Source of the DNA: Dehalococcoidia bacterium
GTDB lineage: Bacteria; Chloroflexota; Dehalococcoidia; UBA3495
Assembly (NCBI GenBank): GCA_030753265.1
Contig: JASMCQ010000071.1
Span: forward strand, 12,791 to 76,790
Reading direction: 5' to 3'
Length of the DNA stretch: 64,000 bases
Part shown: positions 38,906-48,073 of the stretch, piece after piece
Position numbering within the stretch: position 1 is the first letter of the stretch
Layout of the letters: every line of letters begins with the position of its first letter
Made by a program: the position numbers and the translations under genes
Notes under the pieces: model-generated
Database searches by the model: none
What the model was told of the DNA's origin: nothing
Seen by the model: only the letters and a program-made list of their open reading frames with translations

Positions 38906-39574
38906 GTGTATAACGTTTTCCTGCTGGCGAACCAAAACAATGGGGAGAGTCCCCTGGCCGACGCTATCAGCCGGGCCGGGCTATCCTGCCAGGTCGGGCC
39001 AGACCTGGCGCCGGTTGAGGAATCGGAGGCCTCCTCGCAACCGGACGTGGTCCTCTTGGACCTGGCCACGGTGGGCTGGGGCCAGGCAAGAGGGCTCGTT
39101 GACCGGTGCAAGAAGCTCCGGCTACCGGTGGTGGCGGTGCTGCCAAGGGAAGGCGTGGCCGAGTACGACCCCTCACTGAACCCCGACGAACTAGTCTTGT
39201 GCCCGATCTTGGACGGCGAGCTGCTGGTCAGGATCAAGCAAGCCGTCTACCGGGTCATCGGCCCTTCTGGGTCCCAACTCCTGAGAGTTGGCGACCTGAC
39301 CATCGATTTGGAACGCTACGACGTCACGGTGAAGGGGCGCCGGGTATCTTTGACCTACAAAGAGTTCCAGCTCCTCGTGCTGCTGGCGTCCAATCCCGGC
39401 CGGGTATATTCGCGGGAATCACTGCTGAGCCAGGTATGGGGATACGACTACTTGGGGGGCACCAGGACGGTCGATGTGCATGTACGTCGGTTGCGTTCCA
39501 AGATAGAAGCCCCGGGGCGCACCTTCGTCGAGACCGTCTATCTGGTGGGCTATCGCTTCAAGATGCCTGCTTGA
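38906..39574 (+). CDS. OmpR-type response regulator with degenerate receiver
   Basis: This 222-residue protein has an N-terminal receiver-like domain (1-115) and a C-terminal winged-helix DNA-binding domain (about 125-220, SLTYKEFQLLVLLASNPGRV to VDVHVRRLRSKIE). Asp52 in VVLLDLA is kept, but the acidic pair normally found near residues 8-10 is absent (LLANQNNG) and the conserved Lys is not evident, so normal phosphorylation is doubtful. No sensor kinase is nearby. The start is GTG 38906; GGAGG lies 15 nt upstream, which is long. Confidence 0.85.
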   Translation: MYNVFLLANQNNGESPLADAISRAGLSCQVGPDLAPVEESEASSQPDVVLLDLATVGWGQARGLVDRCKKLRLPVVAVLPREGVAEYDPSLNPDELVLCPILDGELLVRIKQAVYRVIGPSGSQLLRVGDLTIDLERYDVTVKGRRVSLTYKEFQLLVLLASNPGRVYSRESLLSQVWGYDYLGGTRTVDVHVRRLRSKIEAPGRTFVETVYLVGYRFKMPA

Positions 39575-39610
39575 AGGGGGTTGAGGGTTCTGGGACCGGG
39601 CACTGCCGCT

Positions 39611-42145
39611 CTAGCTGGCCTCGGTGCTTACAGTGTCCAGGAACCGCGCAACCTGGGCGGCCAGCGCCGCGTGTTTCTTGGATTTAAGCTCCGGGTCCCG
39701 CTTCATCAGCCGCGACGCCTCATCCCGGGCCGACTCGAGCAGTTGCCGGTCCGAGAGGTGAGCCATCCGCAGGTTGGGCAGGCCGCTTTGCCGGGTGCCG
39801 AAGAAGTCCCCCGGTCCCCTCAGTTCCAGGTCCGCCTCCGCCAACCTGAATCCATCTTGAATCTGCACCATGGCCGACAGACGCTCGTTGGGCACCTCCG
39901 AATTGCGCTCCGAAACCAGGATGCAGTAGCTCTTGTGTTCCCCTCGGCCGACGCGGCCCCGGAATTGGTGCAGTTGGGACAGGCCGAACCGCTCGGCCCC
40001 CTCGATCATCATCACGGTGGCGTTGGCCACGTCGATCCCCACTTCCACCACCGCGGTGGATACCAGGATATCCAGCTCCCCATCCCGGAACCGGCGCATC
40101 ACCCGGTCCTTGTCCTTAGATGACATCCGGCCGTGGAGAAGCCCCAGTTTCAAGTCCGGGAACACCTCCTGGGACAGCATCTCATACTCCTCGGTGGCCG
40201 CCTTGGCTTCGATGACCTCGGACTCCTCCACCAGCGGGCAGATCACGAATGCCTGGCGTCCGTCTTCGACCTGCTTGCGGATAAAGCCGAAGGCTGCGGG
40301 GCGCCGGTCCGGTGTGAGGGTTCCGGTCGAGACCTGCTGGCGCCCCGCCGGCAGCTCGTCAAGGGTCGAAATGTCCAGGTCACCGTAGAGGGTCAGGGTG
40401 AGGGTCCGGGGTATCGGCGTGGCGGACATGATCAGAGTGTGGGGTGTCCCGGTCCCCCTCTCCCGCAGGGCGGAGCGCTGCATCACGCCGAACCGGTGCT
40501 GCTCGTCGGCGACGGCCAGCGCCAGCTTGGGAAGGGAAACACCTGACTGGATCAGGGCATGGGTGCCGATCACCAGGTCCAACGACCCATCGCCGGCCAT
40601 CTTGGTCAACTCCCTCTTCCGGGCCGTGCGGGTACTGCCGGTGAGCAGACCCAGCGACACCACTCTGCCCATGGACTCCAGGAACACCGACACCAGGCTG
40701 TCGTCGGCTTGGACCGGGCTGCCCATGCTGCTCAACAGGGCGCTCACGGTATGAAAATGTTGCTCCGCCAGCACCTCCGTGGGCACCATGACTGCCCCCT
40801 GGTAGCCGGTGGCGGCCACCGCCAGCAGGGCGGCCAGAGCGACCACCGTCTTGCCGCTGCCCACCTCGCCCTGGAGTAACCGGTTCATCGGCGGCGTGCC
40901 CCGCTCCAGGTCGGCGATGATCTCGTCGATGCTCCGCTGCTGGGCGGTGGTTAGCCGGAAGGGCAACGACTCGATGAACCCGTCCAGGACCTCTTTTTGG
41001 GCTACGACAGGTATCCCCTGGACATCCCGCTGCTGGTGCTGCCGGCGGCGTAGGACCGCCAGCTGCAATGCAAAAAGCTCGTCGAAAGCCAAGCGGCGCC
41101 GGGCCGCCTCCCAGGAACCCAGGTTGTCAGGGTAGTGGGCCTGCCGGATGGCGTCCCGCAGGGGCATGAACCCGGTTCGATCCAACAGATCTTCCGGCAG
41201 CAGCTCGTCGACACCGTTCAGCCATTGCCCCAACACCTGCCAGGTGAGGCGTCGCAGGCTGCGACCCGATAGCCCCCCGGTCAGCGAGTAGACGGGCACC
41301 AGCCGGCCGGTGTGTATCGGTGCCTGGCCGGCATCCAGGAGTTCGTACTCCGGGGACACGAACACGAGCTGACCCCGGAAAGCCTCTACTTTGCCGCTGA
41401 CGGCTATCCGCGCGTTGGGCTTCAGGGTGCGGGCCAGGTAGCGCTGTCCGAACCAGATGACCTTGATGTTCCCGGTTTCGTCGCTCAGGACCGCCTCGGT
41501 ATCCTTGCGCTGGCCCTGTTGTCCCCCGATCACTTCCCGGGCATCCCAGATCGTGGCCATCAACGTATATTCCTGGCCCGGGGACAGCTCCGAAACCCTG
41601 GCGAACTTCGAGTAGTCCAGGTGGCGTCTGGGGAACAGGTAGATCAGATCGCGCACCGTTCGAACATCCAGGCGTTCCAGCCGGCCCGACAGCTTGGTGT
41701 CGACTCCCCGCAGGCGGTCGACGGGAACGTCGACGGAATGGCTTTCCGGCAGGGAAGGGGGGCCCTTGCCGGGTTTTGCCGCCCTGGCAGGCTTCGAGGA
41801 GCGGCTGGGGGCCGGGGCCGGAGGCGCAGCGCCGGGGCGTTTTGGCGGCGGGTCGGGGCGGCGGGTGGCGGCAGTCTGGCCCAGGCCCGCGTTTAGCGCG
41901 GCGCCCCACCGGCCGGCCCAGCGGCGGCGTTCCTCCGGGGACATGCCGGCGTAGGGAGTTTCCGCGACCTGCCGGAGCAGCTCAGGCCCCCTCGCTTGGG
42001 CGGCCATCGCCTCGGCCCAAATCTCGATAAACTTGTCAAGACCGCCCAGCACGGCGGTGTCGTCGAAACCCGTGGACTCTTCCATCCGCAGGATGCTCCG
42101 AAAGGGGCCCAGCCAGGAAGGAGGGGGTGGCTCTGGGGTTGCCAT
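39611..42145 (-). CDS. recG: ATP-dependent DNA helicase RecG
   Basis: RecG remodels stalled forks and Holliday junctions. The 844-residue protein is longer than usual (about 700): the first 135 residues form a helical segment (FRSILRMEESTGFDDTAVL) and a Pro/Ala-rich linker. Such an extension occurs in Chloroflexi and Thermus relatives. The wedge/OB domain follows (150-275), then Walker A GEVGSGKT (426-433), the DEQH box, SATPIPRT, and the QxxGRxGR-type motif in FRGRVGRG. Its ATG overlaps the degV stop by 1 nt (TGATG). Confidence 0.95.
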   Translation of the reverse strand: MATPEPPPPSWLGPFRSILRMEESTGFDDTAVLGGLDKFIEIWAEAMAAQARGPELLRQVAETPYAGMSPEERRRWAGRWGAALNAGLGQTAATRRPDPPPKRPGAAPPAPAPSRSSKPARAAKPGKGPPSLPESHSVDVPVDRLRGVDTKLSGRLERLDVRTVRDLIYLFPRRHLDYSKFARVSELSPGQEYTLMATIWDAREVIGGQQGQRKDTEAVLSDETGNIKVIWFGQRYLARTLKPNARIAVSGKVEAFRGQLVFVSPEYELLDAGQAPIHTGRLVPVYSLTGGLSGRSLRRLTWQVLGQWLNGVDELLPEDLLDRTGFMPLRDAIRQAHYPDNLGSWEAARRRLAFDELFALQLAVLRRRQHQQRDVQGIPVVAQKEVLDGFIESLPFRLTTAQQRSIDEIIADLERGTPPMNRLLQGEVGSGKTVVALAALLAVAATGYQGAVMVPTEVLAEQHFHTVSALLSSMGSPVQADDSLVSVFLESMGRVVSLGLLTGSTRTARKRELTKMAGDGSLDLVIGTHALIQSGVSLPKLALAVADEQHRFGVMQRSALRERGTGTPHTLIMSATPIPRTLTLTLYGDLDISTLDELPAGRQQVSTGTLTPDRRPAAFGFIRKQVEDGRQAFVICPLVEESEVIEAKAATEEYEMLSQEVFPDLKLGLLHGRMSSKDKDRVMRRFRDGELDILVSTAVVEVGIDVANATVMMIEGAERFGLSQLHQFRGRVGRGEHKSYCILVSERNSEVPNERLSAMVQIQDGFRLAEADLELRGPGDFFGTRQSGLPNLRMAHLSDRQLLESARDEASRLMKRDPELKSKKHAALAAQVARFLDTVSTEAS

Positions 42146-43011
42146 CAGGTGGTCGGCGCACCACCGGCGCGAATTAGGCCCACGCCCAGGGCTCCGGGAC
42201 CCACGTAGGTCCCCAGAGTCGGCCCGAAGCGGGAGATAATGATGTCGTTTTGGGGCGCCAGGCCGGACAGCCTGGCCCTCAGGTCCTCGGCCCGCTCCGG
42301 CTCGGTGCTGTAGATCACCGCCAGATGCCGGAGGGGAGCCTGTTGCTCGGTCAACTCCACCAGGCGGCGAAGGGCCCGGTCCCGGTTGCGCGGGCGCTCC
42401 ATCGGGTGAGCCTCGCCGTCCTGTATCGTGAGAATCGGCTTGACTCCCAGGACCGAACCCAGAAAGGCGTGGGCTTTGCCGATACGCCCGCCTCGCTGAA
42501 GATACTCCAGGGTGTCCAGAAGAAAGAAGCAGTGGGTCAAAGGTAAATCACCGCGCACCTGCTCGGCCACCTGCTGGTGGGAGGCCCCATCCGGGGCCAG
42601 TTGGGCCGCCGCCATCACCAGCAACCCCAAGGGAACGGACGCGAGCTGAGAGTCGACTATCTCGATGGACTCGCCCGCTTCAGCCCCCAATGAAGCTCTG
42701 GCCTGCTCCGCCGAATTCAGCGTGCCGCTCAGCTTTCTCGACAGGTGGATGGAAACGATCTGGTGGCCCTGAGCCAGCAGGTCCCGGTACACCGACTGGA
42801 AGTCGGCCGCCGATGGCTGGGCCGTGGTGGGCAGCCGGGGGTTCGAAACCAACTGCTCGTAAAACTGGTCGGGTAAGATGTCCACGCCGTCCCGGTAGGT
42901 AACGTCGTCGGATATGACGTAGCAGGGAACGACGGTGATGTTCCGTTGCTGGGACATCTCTGGCGGCAGGTCGGCCGCGCTGTCGGTCACTATTCGTATC
43001 GCCAATTTCAC
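42145..43011 (-). CDS. DegV-family fatty-acid-binding protein (FakB type)
   Basis: This 288-residue DegV-fold protein binds one fatty acid. Marks are VTDSAADLPP (8-17), the TTAQPSAADF loop, SRKLSGTLNSA and LEYLQRGGRIGKA. With the FakA-like kinase encoded 63 nt upstream it should form a fatty acid kinase that activates free fatty acids as acyl phosphates for phospholipid synthesis. It is translationally coupled to recG. Confidence 0.9.
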   Translation of the reverse strand: MKLAIRIVTDSAADLPPEMSQQRNITVVPCYVISDDVTYRDGVDILPDQFYEQLVSNPRLPTTAQPSAADFQSVYRDLLAQGHQIVSIHLSRKLSGTLNSAEQARASLGAEAGESIEIVDSQLASVPLGLLVMAAAQLAPDGASHQQVAEQVRGDLPLTHCFFLLDTLEYLQRGGRIGKAHAFLGSVLGVKPILTIQDGEAHPMERPRNRDRALRRLVELTEQQAPLRHLAVIYSTEPERAEDLRARLSGLAPQNDIIISRFGPTLGTYVGPGALGVGLIRAGGAPTT

Positions 43012-43074
43012 CCCCTTGGTTTACAGGCGAAATCCGGACCTCCGTGCCCCTGTGTCTCTTTGGCGAATACCGTC

Positions 43075-44736
43075 TCACTCCACCGAGGCCAGATAGTGAT
43101 AGTGGGGCTGGCCGCCGGGAACCAGGTCCACCTGAATGCCCGGGGTCTGCGCCTCCAACTGGCGGCGCAGCTCATCGGCGCCGGCCGGAGAAGCATCCGC
43201 CCCCTGATACAAGGTGATGATCTGGTCTTCGGAGTGAACTATCCGGTCCAGAGCGGCCTTGAGGGCCGTCTCCGGGGATTCGCCCGAGGTGGCCAGCTTG
43301 CCCTCCAGGAGGCCGATGTAGCGGCCGGCCTCGACCACATTGCCGTCGACGGTGGCGGCCCGCACCGCCTGGGTCACCTCGACGGTGACCACGGTCTCCA
43401 GGGCGCGGCACATCTTCTCCAGGTTGCGTTCCAGTGGGTCCTCCGGGTTGAACGCCAGCATTGCGGCGACGCCCTGGGGCACTGTGCGAGAAGGGACCAC
43501 GTGAACCCGCGGATTGGCGCCAGCCGACTGCTCCGCGGTTGCCACGACGTTGGAGTTGTTGGGAAGGACTATGGTCTCCTCGCTTCCGGAAGCGCCGGCG
43601 GCATGAAGTAACTCCTCTACGCTGGGGTTCATAGTCTGGCCGCCGTCGATGATCGCGGCGCAACCGTGGTCCCGGAACAGGTGGGCCAGACCCTCGCCTT
43701 GGGCCACGGCCACCACGGCGATGCTGCCCGGCGCCGGCGCCTTAGAGCGATGCCCGGCAATAAACTCCACGGTTTGCGCGTTCATGTTTTCGATCTTGAT
43801 CTGGTGCAAGCTGCCCAGGGAGGCGCCGTAGCTGAGAGGAGGCCCGGGGTCGGCGGCATGGACGTGGACCCTGGCGTAGCGGCCATCCCCCACCACCACC
43901 GCCGAGTCGGAGACTTCCTTCCCCAACCTCTCTCGAATCTGCTCCAGGGCGAGCCCCTCCTCTTCCCGGTCACTCTCAATGAGGAACTGGATGCAGTAAC
44001 CCCATTGAGCGTCCGGCATGGCGTCCAGGAAGTCGCTTTCGATTTTCGTGCCGGAGCCGGCGACCGGAACGGGCTCAACGCAAGCCTCCGCCAAAGCCCG
44101 GTCCACCAGGTCCCGGTCACGGCCTGTCAGAAAGCAGAGTATCCCTCCGATGATCGCCACGATACCCATGGCGCCGGCATCCACCACTCCCGCCTCTTTG
44201 AGCACCGGCAGCTGGGAGGGCGTCCGGTACAGGGCCGCCACGGCGGCATGAAACGCGGTGTCCCAGAGGGCCGGGGTGTCTGGGTCCTCTCCTCGGTCCA
44301 GCTCTTCTTGCACCGCTATGGCCGTGGACCGGATGACGGTGAGCATGGTGCCCTCCACGGGATGGCCCACCGACCGGTAGGCGGCGTCCGCGGCCAGGTT
44401 CAAGGCTTGGGCCAGGCCGGGCCCGTCGCAGACCTCTTCACCGATGAGCGCCTCGGCGAATCCCCGGTAGAACTGGGATAGGATCACGCCGCTGTTGCCC
44501 CGAGCCCCCCAGAACGCGCCGTCGGCCAAGCCGGCCGTTACCTCGGCCGCCGATGCATCGGAGCTATCGGGACACCGCTCCATCGCCGAGCGCATCGTCA
44601 AGAGCATGTTGGTGCCGGTGTCGCCGTCGGGCACCGGAAAGACGTTCAGGGCGTTGATGGCGTCCCGGTAGTGCTCCAGACAGCGGGTCGCCGCGTCGAA
44701 TGCCTGCCTGAAGTCGTTACCCCGGAGAACCGTCAT
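43075..44736 (-). CDS. fakA: DAK2/FakA-type fatty acid kinase subunit
   Basis: This 553-residue protein has an N-terminal DhaL-like ATP-binding domain (NVFPVPDGDTGTNM at 31-44 holds the Mg-binding Asp residues; GARGNSGVILSQFYRG is the second site), a middle FakA domain and a C-terminal DegV-like FakB-interacting domain (VDLVPGGQPHYHYLASVE at the end). It phosphorylates fatty acids bound by FakB proteins. ATG 44736 with AGGTGG upstream is preferred; an in-frame GTG at 44748 overlaps that site. It leads the fakA-degV-recG run. Confidence 0.9.
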   Translation of the reverse strand: MTVLRGNDFRQAFDAATRCLEHYRDAINALNVFPVPDGDTGTNMLLTMRSAMERCPDSSDASAAEVTAGLADGAFWGARGNSGVILSQFYRGFAEALIGEEVCDGPGLAQALNLAADAAYRSVGHPVEGTMLTVIRSTAIAVQEELDRGEDPDTPALWDTAFHAAVAALYRTPSQLPVLKEAGVVDAGAMGIVAIIGGILCFLTGRDRDLVDRALAEACVEPVPVAGSGTKIESDFLDAMPDAQWGYCIQFLIESDREEEGLALEQIRERLGKEVSDSAVVVGDGRYARVHVHAADPGPPLSYGASLGSLHQIKIENMNAQTVEFIAGHRSKAPAPGSIAVVAVAQGEGLAHLFRDHGCAAIIDGGQTMNPSVEELLHAAGASGSEETIVLPNNSNVVATAEQSAGANPRVHVVPSRTVPQGVAAMLAFNPEDPLERNLEKMCRALETVVTVEVTQAVRAATVDGNVVEAGRYIGLLEGKLATSGESPETALKAALDRIVHSEDQIITLYQGADASPAGADELRRQLEAQTPGIQVDLVPGGQPHYHYLASVE

Positions 44737-44984
44737 GAAAAGGACCACCTGCCCGTTCCTAGGTCACACGTCGCAGCCCATTATACCTTACGGCTCCACC
44801 GTCCCCTGTCACGAGATGGCACGTGGTGAGACCGCCGGCGGGCCCGGTTCTTTCCGGTCAACACCAACCCGCGCCGTTGCACCCGGGGCATTCAGGGCCT
44901 TCAGGTAAGCCGTCTCCCTTCGCGAGGGTCACACTTTCTTGGTCGTTAAGTGGTATCATTCACTCCGGTCCACACGAAATCTTC

Positions 44985-45013
44985 TTGACAGTGCGAGGGC
45001 CCTGTCTTACCAT
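44985..45013 (+). promoter_or_regulatory. Promoter of rplU-rpmA
   Basis: TTGACA (44985-44990), 17 nt, TACCAT (45008-45013). The predicted start near 45020 leaves a leader of about 12 nt that still holds GGGGG before the rplU ATG. Confidence 0.55.
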
Positions 45014-45031
45014 GGAATGTCGGGGGCACAA

Positions 45032-45418
45032 ATGGAATACGCAATCTTTAAGACCGGGGGAAAACAGTACCGTGTCAAGCCCGGTGACACACTGGACGTG
45101 GAACTGCTTACCCAGGAAGTAAACGGGGTAGCTGAATTCGGCGAGGTTCTCGCGGTTTCCGACGGCGGCGAGGTGACTTTCGGGTTTCCATTCATACCCG
45201 GCGCCAGGGTACTGGCCCAGGTTCAGTCGCACTACAAGGACCGGAAGATAATCGTCTACAAGTACAAGGCGAAGACTCGTTACCGGCGCAAGAAGAGCCA
45301 TCGTCAGACCTACACTCGTTTGCTGATTCAGGATATCCAGCTTAAAGCCGCAACCGCTTCGGCGGCTCGGAAACGAAGCAGGAAGAAACCCGCGGCGGCA
45401 AGCAAGGATAAGGAGTGA
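45032..45418 (+). CDS. rplU: Ribosomal protein bL21
   Basis: This 128-residue large-subunit protein begins MEYAIFKTGGKQYRV and has the conserved YKAKTRYRRKKSHRQTYTRL region that contacts 23S rRNA. A basic Ala/Lys-rich tail of about 25 residues extends past the family's usual end. GGGGG lies 6 nt before ATG 45032. rpmA follows after 6 nt. Confidence 0.96.
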   Translation: MEYAIFKTGGKQYRVKPGDTLDVELLTQEVNGVAEFGEVLAVSDGGEVTFGFPFIPGARVLAQVQSHYKDRKIIVYKYKAKTRYRRKKSHRQTYTRLLIQDIQLKAATASAARKRSRKKPAAASKDKE

Positions 45419-45424
45419 CGAGTA

Positions 45425-45703
45425 ATGGCTCATAAGAAAGCCGGCGGCAGCAGTTCAAACGGTCGTGATAGCAACGCCAAACGCCTTGGAGTCAAGCGGT
45501 ACGGGGGCGAGCGGGTTACCAGCGGCTGCATCATCGTCCGGCAGCGGGGCACTAGGATTCACCCAGGGACCAACGTTGGGCTGGGCCGAGATTTCACCCT
45601 GTTCGCCAAGTCGGACGGCCTGGTCACATTCGAGTGGGCGGCCAAGGGCAGACGGCGAGTCAGCGTGTACCCGGCGCCGGAGTCTTCCCCGGCTGCCGCC
45701 TGA
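45425..45703 (+). CDS. rpmA: Ribosomal protein bL27
   Basis: This 92-residue protein begins [20 protein letters not shown], the flexible N-terminus that reaches the peptidyl transferase centre. There is no N-terminal cleavage extension of the Firmicutes kind. A short Pro/Ala tail ends the protein. It is in the usual rplU-rpmA pair; obgE, often next, is absent. Confidence 0.96.
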   Translation: MAHKKAGGSSSNGRDSNAKRLGVKRYGGERVTSGCIIVRQRGTRIHPGTNVGLGRDFTLFAKSDGLVTFEWAAKGRRRVSVYPAPESSPAAA

Positions 45704-45778
45704 AGGCAGTCCTCCGTGCCCTTCTGGGGCGCTTCTCCGATGAATCGCTAAACAAGAAGAAATGGATAACCTACAGTT

Positions 45779-45979
45779 ATGAAAGCCAACATTCATCCCC
45801 AATTCTCCCGGTCCGTGGTAACGTGCTCTTGCGGCAACGTGTTCAATACCGGGGGCACCAAACCAACCGTCAGGATCGAAGTCTGCAGCAAGTGTCATCC
45901 GTTCTACACCGGCGAGCAGCGGATCGTGGACACCCAGGGCCGCATCGAGCGGCTGCGGCGTCGCTTTAACTTGGAGTAG
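45779..45979 (+). CDS. rpmE: Ribosomal protein bL31 (zinc form)
   Basis: This 66-residue bL31 has four cysteines in the CxC / CxxC arrangement (VTCSCGNVF and VCSKCHPF), so it is the zinc-binding version. It is complete and ends RLRRRFNLE. It is located between rpmA and a DUF1385 gene; that neighbourhood is common in Chloroflexi and Thermus. Confidence 0.96.
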   Translation: MKANIHPQFSRSVVTCSCGNVFNTGGTKPTVRIEVCSKCHPFYTGEQRIVDTQGRIERLRRRFNLE

Positions 45980-45985
45980 GCTGAA

Positions 45986-46025
45986 CAACTGTGAGCCGCG
46001 GGCCTCTGGCCTCGGCTCACAGTTG
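45986..46025 (+). terminator. Long hairpin after rpmE
   Basis: CAACTGTGAGCCG pairs perfectly with CGGCTCACAGTTG over 13 bp, with an inner GGCC/GGCC. No T-run follows, so termination is possible but not of the classical kind. It begins 6 nt after the rpmE stop. Confidence 0.5.
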
Positions 46026-46138
46026 TGGAAGACGCCTTCGAGGGTGCGGCCGTTGCGGGTGCCTCGGAATCTCTTGGATTCGAGCCACCCCACAGACGTG
46101 AGCTAGGCCAAACGGCCGCATGTTCCTCCCAAAGTCTT

Positions 46139-46165
46139 GCGGGTCCTACAGAACGTAGGACCCGC
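46139..46165 (+). other. Perfect 11-bp hairpin in front of the DUF1385 gene
   Basis: GCGGGTCCTAC, loop AGAAC, GTAGGACCCGC, ending 27 nt before the GTG of the next gene. There is no T-run. It may act in the leader of that gene. Confidence 0.55.
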
Positions 46166-46192
46166 GTCGCGTGAGCAATCAAGGAGGAGGCG

Positions 46193-47155
46193 GTGCCCGA
46201 AGTACCCAGGTTCTCTTACGGCGGCCAGGCCGTTATCGAAGGCGTGATGATCCGAGGCCGGAGTCACTACAGCCTCGCGGTCCGCCGCCAAGACGGCACC
46301 ATCAATCACCAGTCCCAGCGGCTGAGTGAAATCTTTACCGGGCGGGCGCGGCGGGTTCCTCTGGTGCGAGGCGTGGTGGCCCTGCTCGAAACCCTAGTGC
46401 TCGGGTCCCGGGCTCTCCACCTGTCGGCCAACATGGCGATACAAAGCCAAGATTCCGGCGACGCGGAGGAGATTCCCGGCTGGATGCTGGGTGCGACCCT
46501 GGCGGTAGCCCTCGTCTTTGGCATCGGGTTCTTCTTCCTTCTGCCCCAGCTGATCGTCTGGCTGCTGGACTCCGCGATCCCTTCGACCCTTCTCCGCGAA
46601 ATCATTGATGGCGCGCTTCGTCTGGCCTTTCTGCTGGCCTATATCTGGGGGATCAGCCTAATCCGCGATGTCAAACGGGTGTTCGCCTACCATGGGGCGG
46701 AGCACATGGCGGTACATGCCTACGAAGCCGGTCTGACCCTCGACGTGGCCAACGTGCGAAAGTTCGGCATGCCCCATCCCCGCTGCGGTACCGCCTTCCT
46801 GCTGACCGTGATGCTCGTTTCGGTTGTCGTTTTTGCCGCCTTTGCTGGCCTGTCGGTGGAGTGGCGGATTCTTTCCAGGATCGTGCTGATCCCGGTGATC
46901 GCCTCCGTGAGCTACGAGATCATCCGGTTTAGCGGCGCCCACCAAGATTCGTGGATCGGGCATCTGCTGGCGCGCCCCGGCCTCCTCCTCCAGCGTCTCA
47001 CCACCCGCGTGCCTGACGACAGCCAAATCGAAGTCGCCATCTGCGCCATGGAAACGGCCATGGCCGCCGATGCCGGGCGGGAGTACACCCTGGCCTACGG
47101 CCAAGCGACGGCCGGGCAAGCCATCCCGGCGCCGGTGGATGAGGAAACCCGTTGA
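46193..47155 (+). CDS. DUF1385 membrane protein
   Basis: This 320-residue protein begins PRFSYGGQAVIEGVMIRGR, the family signature, and has four or five membrane segments (around 97-125, 135-155, 200-225 and 230-250) and the conserved KRVFAYHGAEHMAVHAYEAG and RFGM-like KFGMPHPRCGTAF stretches. The several His, Glu and Cys in these suggest a metal site. Function is unknown. GTG 46193 is preceded by AAGGAGGAGG. Genes of this family often follow rpmE, as here. Confidence 0.9.
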   Translation: MPEVPRFSYGGQAVIEGVMIRGRSHYSLAVRRQDGTINHQSQRLSEIFTGRARRVPLVRGVVALLETLVLGSRALHLSANMAIQSQDSGDAEEIPGWMLGATLAVALVFGIGFFFLLPQLIVWLLDSAIPSTLLREIIDGALRLAFLLAYIWGISLIRDVKRVFAYHGAEHMAVHAYEAGLTLDVANVRKFGMPHPRCGTAFLLTVMLVSVVVFAAFAGLSVEWRILSRIVLIPVIASVSYEIIRFSGAHQDSWIGHLLARPGLLLQRLTTRVPDDSQIEVAICAMETAMAADAGREYTLAYGQATAGQAIPAPVDEETR

Positions 47156-47197
47156 ACCGCGGCGGCAGGTGCCGGTAGACTCTTAACGGTAGAGTCT

Positions 47198-47551
47198 TTA
47201 GAAGTTACCGTCCAGGCTCAGCAGCCGTCGAGCGCCATCGTCGGGATCGAGAAAATGGAAGCCGGCCTGGCCCGACACGTACCGGTCAATCGCGGAGTCC
47301 CCGATATGATAGTATTCCTCAGCCTGAAACCGTGCCTTTAGGTCGGCCAGTTTCTGCTTCAATACGGTAAATGCCACGACAATTCCGTGCTCTTTCCAGA
47401 TTCTCTCCTGGTTGCTGATGGTGCGGTCGGAGCAGCTGCCGATCAGGTAGCCGGCGCTCTGGGCATTTCGCACCATGTCCATCGTAACGGCGCCCGGCGG
47501 GTCGCCCACTTCCAGGGTGCCGTCAATGTCAAAGCTGATGAGTTTCGCCAA
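47198..47551 (-). CDS. Small HAD-like hydrolase
   Basis: This 117-residue protein has the HAD motif I FDIDGTLE near the N-terminus and a late motif GDSAIDRYVSGQAGFHF (motif IV). It lacks a cap domain, so it would be a minimal phosphatase-like HAD. The start is probably TTG 47551 (LAKLISFDIDGT) with GAGG 7 nt upstream, only 14 nt after the stop of the DUF35 gene. A longer frame extends upstream but overlaps that gene and is unlikely. Substrate unknown. Confidence 0.75.
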   Translation of the reverse strand: MAKLISFDIDGTLEVGDPPGAVTMDMVRNAQSAGYLIGSCSDRTISNQERIWKEHGIVVAFTVLKQKLADLKARFQAEEYYHIGDSAIDRYVSGQAGFHFLDPDDGARRLLSLDGNF

Positions 47552-47565
47552 ATAAGTGCCTCGCT

Positions 47566-48069
47566 CTAAGTTTGATACCGCCACAGTTGACCCTGTGGCG
47601 CTTCCCCGGATAGCTTGAACTGGGGCAGGAAGAAACCATCCTCCCCTTCCATGAAAACCACTTCCACCCGGCTGTCGATGGCCACGTTCTCCTCTTTCTC
47701 CGGGCTCAGGTGCTCGTCCAAAAGGTTTGCGGTGATGCGCAGCCCGTCTCCGGGGTTGGGCTTCCCGCTCTGCTCGTCCAGCTCCACCAGCACGATGGGA
47801 AAGGGGGCCCAGTCCCGGAACCCCGGGAGCACGGTATGGGCCACGACCTGGTAGCTGTAGATGGTTCCCTTTCCGCTCACCTGGCGCCATTCCCACTTTA
47901 GAGAGGTGCACCAGGGGCAGCCGGGCCCCGGCTCGCCCCGGAGCAGGCCGCAGTCCACGCACCGTTTCACCACCAGGCGTTGGTCCCTGGCGGCTTCGAA
48001 GTACCCCTTGTACTCGGTGTCATCGTCGGAAATGCTGATTCGTTGCCCGCGATATTCGTACACCGGCAT
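47566..48069 (-). CDS. DUF35 OB-fold / zinc-ribbon protein
   Basis: This 167-residue acyl-CoA-associated protein has a rubredoxin-like zinc ribbon with Cys pairs CVDCG and CPWC, followed by an OB fold (GKGTIYSYQVVAHTVLPGF). DUF35 proteins form complexes with thiolase-like enzymes and support condensing or retro-aldol reactions on CoA esters. The thiolase-like gene ends 4 nt upstream, so the two are surely partners. Confidence 0.88.
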   Translation of the reverse strand: MPVYEYRGQRISISDDDTEYKGYFEAARDQRLVVKRCVDCGLLRGEPGPGCPWCTSLKWEWRQVSGKGTIYSYQVVAHTVLPGFRDWAPFPIVLVELDEQSGKPNPGDGLRITANLLDEHLSPEKEENVAIDSRVEVVFMEGEDGFFLPQFKLSGEAPQGQLWRYQT

Positions 48070-48073
48070 TGGT

